From: an uncultured Clostridia bacterium
Lineage (GTDB): Bacteria; Bacillota; Clostridia; Oscillospirales; Acutalibacteraceae
Direction: 5' to 3'
NCBI GenBank assembly: GCA_947165615.1
Contig: CAMVBD010000036.1
Location: forward strand, 1-8,648
Length of the DNA: 8,648 nucleotides
The notes under the pieces were generated by a model, which was not told the origin of the DNA, did no database searches, and was given only the letters and a program-made list of their open reading frames with translations. Position 1 is the first letter of the stretch, and each line of letters begins with the position of its first letter. Of this stretch, positions 1-4,821 are shown in pieces. Position numbers and translations under genes: made by a program.

Positions 1-819
1 GGCAAGCAGGGAATCATAGCGATCCTTCTTTCTCTGGATCGCAAGGATGGCCTGCGCTTCGCCTTCGGATTCGCGGATCTTTGCTTCTTTGACAGCCTCG
101 GCGCGTAAAATCGCGGATTGTTTGTCCGCTTCCGCGGCAAGGATCTTGGCTTCTTTTTCACCTTCCGCAACAAGCACCGCGCTTGCTTTTTCACCTTCTG
201 CGCGAAGGATGGCTTCTCTTCTTTCGCGCTCCGCCTTCATCTGCTTTTCCATGGCGTCCTGAATCTCTCTGGGCGGGAAAATATTCTTGAGTTCGACGCG
301 GTTGACCTTGATCCCCCATGGATCGGTAGCTTCGTCCAGAATAACGCGGATTTTTGCGTTGATCGTGTCGCGGGACGTAAGCGTATGGTCAAGTTCCATA
401 TCGCCGATGATATTGCGAAGCGTGGTCGCCGTCAGATTCTCAATGGCGGAAATCGGGTTTTCTACGCCGTATGTGTACAGTTTCGGATCTGTGATCTGAT
501 AGAAAACGACGGTGTCGATCTGCATGGTGACGTTATCCTTTGTGATAACGGGCTGCGGGGGAAAATCCGCCACCTGTTCTTTCAGAGAAACGATTTTTGC
601 GATCCGTTCGATTACGGGGATCTTCAGGTGAAGTCCGGTCTGCCAAGTGCTGTTGTATGCGCCCAACCGTTCGACGATATAAGCTCTTGACTGCGGAACG
701 ATTTTGATACAGGAGATCACGATAATGATAAGGATCACGGAAAGAATGCCGATTGCGATCAGGCCGATCGGCAAATCGGACTGCGATGCTGCGATTGCAG
801 CGGAAATAAGCGTATTCAT
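1..819 (-). CDS. SPFH/band-7 (stomatin/QmcA-type) membrane protein, 3' end outside window
   Basis: Membrane-anchored scaffold protein of the stomatin/prohibitin superfamily; relatives form cage-like oligomers in membrane microdomains and pair with NfeD proteins in membrane quality control. I translated 273 residues without a stop before the window edge; full-length relatives are a little over 300, so a short C-terminus is missing. Residues about 17-39 form one N-terminal membrane helix. The SPFH domain follows, with family-typical stretches RAYIVERLGAY (45-55), TSRDTINAKIR (148-158), DEATDPWGIKVNRVELKNI (162-180) and PPREIQDAM (182-190). Residues 204-257 form a charged helix of 11-residue repeats starting ILRAEGEK, VLVAEGEK, ILAAEADK, ILRAEAVK, which is the usual coiled-coil tail. 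The start is ATG at 819, with GGAGGTAA at 830-823 as ribosome binding site. It lies 12 bases after nfeD and should be co-transcribed with it from the promoter at 1301-1273. Confidence 0.93.
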   Translation of the reverse strand, partial: MNTLISAAIAASQSDLPIGLIAIGILSVILIIIVISCIKIVPQSRAYIVERLGAYNSTWQTGLHLKIPVIERIAKIVSLKEQVADFPPQPVITKDNVTMQIDTVVFYQITDPKLYTYGVENPISAIENLTATTLRNIIGDMELDHTLTSRDTINAKIRVILDEATDPWGIKVNRVELKNIFPPREIQDAMEKQMKAERERREAILRAEGEKASAVLVAEGEKEAKILAAEADKQSAILRAEAVKEAKIRESEGEAQAILAIQRKKDRYDSLLA

Positions 820-831
820 AATTTACCTCCG

Positions 832-1252
832 TTATATTTTTTCAACGATCAGTTTTACGCCTTCAATACGAAGGATTCGGACTTTTTCTCCGGCCGGGAT
901 CGGATCGTCTGCGGTATTTTTTGCCGTCCATACGACGCCATTGACTTTAACCGCGCCTTTGTCTTTCAGATTCTCGATTTCCTCGGTCACGACAGCGATC
1001 TGTCCGATGTTTCGGTCTGCATTTGTCGGCTGTTTCTTTTTGGACAGTATTTTCTTTGTCAGCGGTCTTGTCGCGATTAAGGTCACCAGCGATATGAACA
1101 GATACGCTTTTGACGTGGAAAATCGCAAGAAACATTGCGACGATGGAGCCGAATGCAAACCAGACGGAAGTCAGCTGCACCGAGATCCCTTCAAGGATCA
1201 GAAAGAAGACGGTGAATCCGAGCCATACGAAAATCATAGTTGATTCTTTCAT
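832..1252 (-). pseudogene. nfeD: NfeD-like membrane protein, reading frame broken near 1080-1110
   Basis: NfeD short-form proteins have two or three membrane helices followed by an OB-fold domain facing the cytoplasm, and work with an SPFH partner. Here the two halves lie in different frames. From ATG 1252 (GAGAGGTG at 1266-1259, 6-base spacing) the first frame encodes membrane helices up to about FAFGSIVAMFLAIFHVKS, then runs on as unrelated basic sequence to a stop at 947. The second half, in the next frame, resumes with SLVTLIATRPLTKK and a complete OB-fold ending EGVKLIVEKI and TAA at 832. The joined protein would lack about five or six residues between the helices compared with the family pattern as I recall it, so a small deletion (about 14-17 bases) fits better than a single-base error. 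The downstream frame has no ribosome binding site of its own. Either the gene is inactive or the assembly is wrong here; programmed frameshifting is unlikely because no slippery run is visible. Confidence 0.8.
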
Positions 1253-1272
1253 ACGCATCACCTCTCAAGAAC

Positions 1273-1301
1273 AGTATAGCACGGGAGGGTAGGTGTTTCA
1301 A
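1273..1301 (-). promoter_or_regulatory. Vegetative (sigma-A) promoter for nfeD-SPFH
   Basis: On the minus strand TTGAAA (1301-1296) is separated by exactly 17 bases from TATACT (1278-1273), which is close to consensus at optimal spacing. The expected transcription start, about 7 bases further on, falls near 1266, on the first bases of the GAGAGGTG ribosome binding site of nfeD. The leader would therefore be only about 14 bases. Confidence 0.8.
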
Positions 1302-1357
1302 GGATTTTATTGTGACAGTTTCGTTAAGAAAGCGGGTAACAATTACTTTGTCAGCCG

Positions 1358-2446
1358 TTAACGGCAAACCGGTCTGTCCCGTGTCTTTTCAGAGACAGAC
1401 GCCATAAATACGACTGTCATCAGACAGAGAGAAAGAATAAGCGGCAGGGAATTCGTACGAGGGAGAAACGGAATACCGTTTTCACGGGCCGTTTGAACGG
1501 CATGCGGAAATACTTTTACCAGCGCTTGCATAATGAGGTAAGAAACAGATCCGCCGGCGGTCCTGTATAGGAAATAAGACGCTGCGGGACAATCCATCGC
1601 TTTCAGATCCGAGAGTACCTGCAGAAAAACGGAAATCCCCCCGAAACCAAGGGAAAAAGCCGCCAAAGGCAGATCCTGACGTGAATATGCGTATCTGACC
1701 GCATCCGTGATTTCGAGAAAAGAACGGATTGCCGGAAACGGGAATACAGCCGTAAATACGGACGAGCAAACAGTGAACAACAGGATCCAGCCGCACATAC
1801 CGGCGACCGACTTGATGGAATCCCGGACGGCGCCGATCAGGGAATCCGAGATCCTTATTTCTCTTTTTGACGTTGGAGCTGCGGGTAAACGGTCCGGGAT
1901 CTCCGGTTTGTTTCGTCGGTGCAGGCGCATCAGGAGGTGATTGCATATGGCACCGGAAAAGAGATTCCCGAGTGTAACAGCAGCAAATAACAGCCAGCCG
2001 ACACTTGAGGAACCAAAGAGAGATATGCCGACTGTCAGTACGGAAAACCCGATCCCGGGACTTGTGCTTATAAGCGCAGATGCTCGCGCCTCCTGTTTTG
2101 ACAGATATCCGGCACCCGATGAGGACGCCGCGGTCCTGATTCCGACGGTGTATCCGCCCGTTGCCCCGAACAGGAGAACAGACGCGCTGTTTCCGGACAG
2201 GCAAAACAGGACCCGCAGCGGAATACGGAGAATTCTTCTGCATATGCCGGGTACGTCAAGTCTGCCGGCAAACGTGCTGATGACCATCACCGGAAACAGA
2301 GTGGGCACAATGGTATAAAGGCAAAATTCCACCGCATTTCGTAAGGAGTCTGAAATCCTTCCCGCAAACAATAAATACATCACGTAAGCGGACCCGGACA
2401 GCAGAAACAGAATAAAGTTTTTATGCGTGAACCAAATCTTTTTCAT
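1358..2446 (-). CDS. ylbJ: YlbJ/SpoVV-type sporulation integral membrane protein
   Basis: Polytopic membrane protein of the YlbJ family. In Bacillus subtilis YlbJ (SpoVV) is made in the mother cell under sigma-E and moves dipicolinic acid across the outer forespore membrane, from where SpoVA takes it into the spore. The 362-residue product (B. subtilis about 400) has hydrophobic segments near 9-28, 40-60, 78-98, 130-166, 214-238, 259-279, 291-312 and 331-351. Family-like signatures are the TIVPTLFPVMVIS helix (45-57), the glycine-rich GATGGYTVG turn (94-102) and the GFGGISVFLQV stretch (267-277), all typical of the nucleoside-recognition 'Gate' fold. The start ATG at 2446 is forced from upstream by an in-frame TAG two codons before it, and the next ATG would cut off the first helix. 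No Shine-Dalgarno precedes it. It is transcribed away from yqfC-yqfD. No T-tract terminator follows. Assignment to the YlbJ family is firm; the transport role is inferred from the B. subtilis protein. Confidence 0.85.
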   Translation of the reverse strand: MKKIWFTHKNFILFLLSGSAYVMYLLFAGRISDSLRNAVEFCLYTIVPTLFPVMVISTFAGRLDVPGICRRILRIPLRVLFCLSGNSASVLLFGATGGYTVGIRTAASSSGAGYLSKQEARASALISTSPGIGFSVLTVGISLFGSSSVGWLLFAAVTLGNLFSGAICNHLLMRLHRRNKPEIPDRLPAAPTSKREIRISDSLIGAVRDSIKSVAGMCGWILLFTVCSSVFTAVFPFPAIRSFLEITDAVRYAYSRQDLPLAAFSLGFGGISVFLQVLSDLKAMDCPAASYFLYRTAGGSVSYLIMQALVKVFPHAVQTARENGIPFLPRTNSLPLILSLCLMTVVFMASVSEKTRDRPVCR

Positions 2447-2447
2447 G

Positions 2448-2477
2448 GTCTATTCTATGCGGATAAGCACATAAATA
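2448..2477 (+). promoter_or_regulatory. Candidate sigma-E promoter for yqfC-yqfD
   Basis: On the plus strand GTCTATT (2448-2454) and, after 15 bases, CATAAATA (2470-2477) resemble sigma-E -35 and -10 elements, each with about two mismatches. A start near 2484 would give a leader of about 20 bases that contains the GGAGGTGA ribosome binding site at 2492. This element overlaps the opposite-strand ylbJ promoter almost completely. It is weaker than the ylbJ match, but sigma-E control of yqfC and yqfD is known in B. subtilis. Confidence 0.4.
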
Positions 2478-2480
2478 TAA
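2452..2480 (-). promoter_or_regulatory. Candidate sigma-E promoter for ylbJ (leaderless)
   Basis: Read on the minus strand, TTATATT (2480-2474) matches the sigma-E -35 pattern KMATATT at all but one position. After 14 bases, CATAGAAT (2459-2452) matches the -10 pattern CATACAnT at all but one position. Only five bases (agacc) separate the -10 from the ylbJ ATG, so transcription would begin at or next to the start codon. That fits the absence of a ribosome binding site and the known sigma-E control of ylbJ in B. subtilis. Called by pattern only. Confidence 0.6.
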
Positions 2481-2491
2481 AACGTGTTTAC

Positions 2492-2506
2492 GGAGGTGAG
2501 ACCATA
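2492..2506 (+). promoter_or_regulatory. Ribosome binding site that fixes an ATA start for yqfC
   Basis: GGAGGTGAG at 2492-2500 is a near-perfect Shine-Dalgarno. Counting seven bases from GGAGG leads to ATA at 2504-2506, in frame with yqfC. The GTG inside the site runs into a stop two codons later. The next in-frame start-like codon, TTG at 2519, is 22 bases from GGAGG. This makes ATA the only well-placed start. Confidence 0.65.
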
Positions 2507-2794
2507 AAAAAGAAATCTTTGGTTCGGCGGATTACGGATTCGATAGGAAAAGAAGTCGGGATTGAAACATTCGACTCGTTCCTGCTTCAGATCGACGCCA
2601 TGGGGGAACTGTCGGTCAAAGGATGCCAAAAGCTGCTTGTGTGTGAGGAAGACAGGATCGAAATGGATTGCGGCAGCAGAATGATCGGTCTTGCGGGAAA
2701 GGGTTTGCGAGTGGATACGTTCTCAGAGTCCCTGACAAGGATCAGCGGAATGATAAACGGGATCCGCATTGAACAGTGGGAGGTGGGAACGTGA
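2504..2794 (+). CDS. yqfC: Sporulation protein YqfC (YabP/YqfC family), apparent AUA start
   Basis: Small YabP/YqfC-family sporulation protein, made in the mother cell under sigma-E in B. subtilis; its molecular role is not established. From the ATA at 2504 it has 96 residues, the usual size of the family. It begins with a lysine-rich start (KKKSLVRRITDSIG), then the typical alternation of short beta strands: FDSFLLQIDAMGELSVKGCQKLLVCEEDRIEMDCGSRMIG, LAGKGLRVDTFSESLTRISG and MINGIRIEQWE. The identification rests on this pattern, the size and the following yqfD gene. The only in-frame ATG upstream (2423) lies inside the opposite-strand ylbJ gene and has no ribosome binding site, so the longer 123-residue version is unlikely. 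The stop overlaps the yqfD start (GTGA), implying coupled translation. The ATA could be a real rare start, a point mutation of ATG, or an assembly error. Confidence 0.82.
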   Translation: MKKKSLVRRITDSIGKEVGIETFDSFLLQIDAMGELSVKGCQKLLVCEEDRIEMDCGSRMIGLAGKGLRVDTFSESLTRISGMINGIRIEQWEVGT

Positions 2795-4005
2795 TCGTTG
2801 AAAAAATAAAATCATGGATACACGGACGGGTTTCCTTTTCTGCGTCCGACGGATTTCCGACAAGGTTTTTGCATGCCTGTTCCGTCAGAAAAATCAAACT
2901 ATATGATTTGAGAGTAAGTTCCGATGCGGTTTCGGCAGCCGTGGACGGCGCCGATCTGCCGGATCTTATCGACGCCGCAGACGAGTCCGGGATGGATCTG
3001 AAATTGACGGAAAAGAAAGGACTCGGGTTTTTATTGCAGCGATACCGTTTTCGTTGGGGGATCCCCGTCGGACTTCTTTTGTTTGTCGTTCTGATCTCCG
3101 TCCTGGCGTCCATGCTTTGGACGATCGAGATCCGAAACCTGACCTGTATGAAAGAGGAACAGGTCCTTGCCGTTCTGGAAGAAAAAGGAATCCGGATCGG
3201 GTCTTTTCTGCAGTCAGTTCACTGCAACGAGATCGAAAAGGAACTGGAGGCCACGGACGAACATATCCTCCGCGTGACGGTCAATCTGGCGGGAACGGGG
3301 CTGTACATTGATTTTTCTGAAAGGGAGACGCCGCAGAAAACGGAGAAGGAGACGGAGTTTGCCAACGTCTATGCCTCAGACGGCGGCGTAATTGAAAAGG
3401 CGGATTATTTCGCCGGCGTCGGGATCTATCGAGTAGGAGACGCTGTCGTAAAAGGAGATCTTTTGGTATCCGGTGAAATGCCGATGCCGGATGGCAGTAT
3501 CCGCTATGTAAAAGCGGACGCGGATGTGATCGTCAGTACGAATAAACGCTTTTCCGTATGTTCCTCATCCGCAGTTGCCGTAAAACAGGTCGCTCGCGTA
3601 AAAGACCGATACGGGATCCGCTTTTTCAGTATCGTTTTGACGCCGGATAAAACGCGATCCGCAGAAAAAATGCCTGCGGGCGAATATGTGTTTTCGCCGG
3701 GGAATATGGAATATCCTGTCGGTATCTTCAGGAACAGAACGACCGAATTTGAGGATACGACCGTAGCTCTGTCTGCCGCACAGCAGAAACTGCTGTGCCT
3801 GACAGATCTTGCCGCGAGGATAAGAGAAAAAGATTATTTTCTCAAAATCACCGCCATGGAGATCATGGAATCGCAAACAGGCGGATTTACACTGGAAGCA
3901 AACATGACCGTCCGTCAAAACGTGGCGGAAAGGCTGTATTTCCGGCCTCCTGTCTCAGAGCGCAGTCCGTCGGACGGGGCTGAAGGAACGGAGGATCCGG
4001 ATTGA
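2791..4005 (+). CDS. yqfD: Sporulation protein YqfD
   Basis: Single-pass membrane protein required for efficient sporulation in B. subtilis and made in the mother cell; its biochemical function is unknown. GTG at 2791 gives 404 residues, close to the family's usual 390-400, with GGGAGG at 2778-2783 as ribosome binding site at 7-base spacing and a GTGA overlap with the yqfC stop. An upstream GTG at 2776 falls before the ribosome binding site and is rejected. An N-terminal cytoplasmic domain (about 1-85, with RVSFSASDGFPTRFLHACS near 13-31) precedes one membrane helix at about 89-110 (WGIPVGLLLFVVLISVLASM). After it comes a beta-rich region including MKEEQVLAVLEEKGIRIGSF, typical of YqfD. The gene ends in an acidic, serine-rich tail. 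Its last codons contain the -35 box of the next gene's promoter. The yqfC-yqfD pair is conserved in spore formers; phoH, which often follows, is absent here. Confidence 0.9.
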   Translation: MIVEKIKSWIHGRVSFSASDGFPTRFLHACSVRKIKLYDLRVSSDAVSAAVDGADLPDLIDAADESGMDLKLTEKKGLGFLLQRYRFRWGIPVGLLLFVVLISVLASMLWTIEIRNLTCMKEEQVLAVLEEKGIRIGSFLQSVHCNEIEKELEATDEHILRVTVNLAGTGLYIDFSERETPQKTEKETEFANVYASDGGVIEKADYFAGVGIYRVGDAVVKGDLLVSGEMPMPDGSIRYVKADADVIVSTNKRFSVCSSSAVAVKQVARVKDRYGIRFFSIVLTPDKTRSAEKMPAGEYVFSPGNMEYPVGIFRNRTTEFEDTTVALSAAQQKLLCLTDLAARIREKDYFLKITAMEIMESQTGGFTLEANMTVRQNVAERLYFRPPVSERSPSDGAEGTEDPD

Positions 4006-4030
4006 CAGGAGGTGCGGATTATGATAGAAT
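4002..4030 (+). promoter_or_regulatory. Vegetative promoter of the small XRE regulator, overlapping the yqfD stop
   Basis: TTGACA (4002-4007, full consensus) is followed after 17 bases by TAGAAT (4025-4030). The yqfD stop codon TGA (4003-4005) lies inside the -35 box. Transcription would start near 4037, just before the ATG at 4050, so this regulator can be expressed independently of the sporulation genes upstream. Confidence 0.7.
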
Positions 4031-4032
4031 AA
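4021..4032 (+). other. Possible three-codon leader minigene (M-I-E-stop)
   Basis: A textbook ribosome binding site, AGGAGGTG at 4006-4013, stands seven bases before ATG 4021. That ATG opens only Met-Ile-Glu and is closed by two consecutive TAA codons (4030-4035). It would be present only on read-through mRNA from yqfD, not on mRNA from the local promoter. It may be chance, a remnant, or a device limiting ribosome flow into the next gene. Frame +1 stays full of stops, so it is not a simple frameshift of the regulator. Confidence 0.25.
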
Positions 4033-4049
4033 TAAGGGAAGTGTGTGGT

Positions 4050-4307
4050 ATGAGAATCAGAAAAATGGAAAAAGGCGCCAAAAATATAATCGGTGAAAAA
4101 ATCGTATCGCTCAGAAAAAGCCGGGGGATCAAGCAAAAAGATCTGCTTGTTCAGCTTCAGATCCGCGGCGTGGATATGGGCTGTTCGGTTCTTTCTAAAA
4201 TCGAAGGACAGACAAGAGCCGTTTATGATTATGAGGTCGCGGCTTTTGCCGACATATTCGGCGTCTCTTCCGACGAGCTTTTGGAGATCCATTCGGTCGA
4301 AAAATAA
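4050..4307 (+). CDS. XRE/Cro-type helix-turn-helix regulator
   Basis: Small DNA-binding protein consisting of little more than one HTH_3 domain (85 residues). IGEKIVSLRKSRGIKQKDLLVQLQ (about 14-37) gives helices 1-2, and MGCSVLSKIEGQ (43-54) contains the recognition helix. YEVAAFADIFGVSSDELL (61-78) is the usual closing helix pair. This resembles small Clostridia regulators with an extended loop before the recognition helix. The start is uncertain. ATG 4050 lies just downstream of the expected transcription start but has only a weak ribosome binding site (AAGGGAAG). ATG 4065 is also possible. TTG 4002 (101 residues) has GGAGG at 3990-3994 seven bases before it and a TTGA overlap with yqfD, so a longer form from read-through mRNA cannot be excluded. 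Target unknown; autoregulation or control of the operon 100 bases downstream are natural guesses. Confidence 0.85.
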   Translation: MRIRKMEKGAKNIIGEKIVSLRKSRGIKQKDLLVQLQIRGVDMGCSVLSKIEGQTRAVYDYEVAAFADIFGVSSDELLEIHSVEK

Positions 4308-4312
4308 AAAAG

Positions 4313-4329
4313 AGTCGAAAGATGTCGAA
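4313..4329 (+). promoter_or_regulatory. Tandem Spo0A-box-like repeats
   Basis: AGTCGAA (4313-4319) and TGTCGAA (4323-4329) repeat with a 10-base period. TGTCGAA is a perfect match to the 0A box (TGnCGAA) and the other has one mismatch. Tandem boxes one helical turn apart are how Spo0A dimers bind, for example at abrB. The site lies 15-32 bases upstream of the -35 of the next promoter. An alternative reader of the repeat is the adjacent XRE protein. Confidence 0.5.
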
Positions 4330-4344
4330 ATGTGTATTTTTTAG

Positions 4345-4372
4345 TTGATTTCTGTCTTTTTTGTTGTATAAT
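4345..4372 (+). promoter_or_regulatory. Vegetative promoter of the HTH-flavoprotein operon
   Basis: TTGATT (4345-4350), a 16-base spacer and a consensus TATAAT (4367-4372) form a good sigma-A promoter. The start site would be near 4379, giving a leader of about 30 bases before the ATG at 4411. The sequence around it is A/T-rich. Confidence 0.75.
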
Positions 4373-4410
4373 AAATAGGTTAAATCACATTTTTAAGTGA
4401 GGACCTGTTT

Positions 4411-4821
4411 ATGGCCTGGATCGATCTAAAAGCCCTGCGCTTACAGGAAGGATTGAACAAATCCGCAATGATTTCGCTTTTCCATATTGAAAAAGCGAAA
4501 TACGATGCTTATGAAGCCGGAGAAGCCGAACTGCCTTTGAATCTGTATCTGGAGATCTGCAGGACATTTTCTTTGCAGCCGGAGGCGTTTCTGCAGCAGG
4601 ATCGGAATATCCTGCACGACGAAACATTATCCGGTTTTCTTGCCTCAGGCAAACGGCTTCCGTGGGAATCCGAAGACGGAACTAATCCGGTCCCGGAAAA
4701 AGATTTGCCGATAGGTGAAGAAGAAGCAAAAGCCATCCTGAAACTGAAAAGACTGTTTATCATTGGAAAAGGACACGAGGCAAACGCCATGCTCGATAAA
4801 CTTTTAGGGGAAGACGCATGA
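4411..4821 (+). CDS. Degenerate HTH (XRE-like) protein with unknown C-terminal region
   Basis: I do not recognise this 136-residue protein as a named family. Its first 60 residues follow the spacing of an XRE domain: LKALRLQEGLNKSAMISLFHI, then KYDAYEAGEAELPLNLYLEICRTFSLQPEAFL, where YxxYExGxxxLPL mimics the loop and helix after the recognition helix. The stretch where recognition residues should lie is unusual. Residues about 70-100 form a polar, proline-containing linker, and 101-134 (EEEAKAILKLKRLFIIGKG and following) a helical C-terminal piece. The start ATG has AAGTGAGGA upstream at 4395-4403 with a 7-base gap. The stop overlaps the next start (ATGA), so it is translationally coupled to the flavoprotein that follows and probably belongs functionally with it. 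A regulator or a partner subunit are both possible. Confidence 0.75.
   Translation: MAWIDLKALRLQEGLNKSAMISLFHIEKAKYDAYEAGEAELPLNLYLEICRTFSLQPEAFLQQDRNILHDETLSGFLASGKRLPWESEDGTNPVPEKDLPIGEEEAKAILKLKRLFIIGKGHEANAMLDKLLGEDA

Noticed and set aside
118..690. Long plus-strand open frame of 190 codons at the left edge
   Set aside because: It is antisense to the well-conserved SPFH gene, has no ribosome binding site, and its composition mirrors the repeats of the coiled-coil tail.
832..1158. C-terminal half of nfeD as an independent 108-aa gene
   Set aside because: Its first codons (from 1158) translate the out-of-frame membrane region and lack a ribosome binding site; real homology begins only at about 1095.
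1354..1365. Palindrome GCCGTTAACGGC over the ylbJ stop codon as a terminator
   Set aside because: At best it gives a 4-base-pair stem with a TTAA loop and is not followed by a T-tract in the ylbJ direction.
1482..2243. Second minus-strand frame of 253 codons inside ylbJ
   Set aside because: It is an out-of-frame shadow of ylbJ; its product is basic, cysteine-rich and without domain character, while the ylbJ frame encodes coherent membrane helices.
2776..2790. Earlier GTG start for yqfD
   Set aside because: The GTG precedes and overlaps the ribosome binding site that serves GTG 2791; the added residues (GGG-rich) are just that site translated.
2423..2794. yqfC starting at ATG 2423
   Set aside because: The ATG lies inside ylbJ on the opposite strand, upstream of all promoter candidates, with no ribosome binding site, and adds 27 residues unlike the family.
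4301..4348. A-tract and T-tract after the XRE gene as a terminator
   Set aside because: Only a weak A/T pairing with no G/C stem is possible; the stretch is better explained by the tandem boxes and the following promoter.
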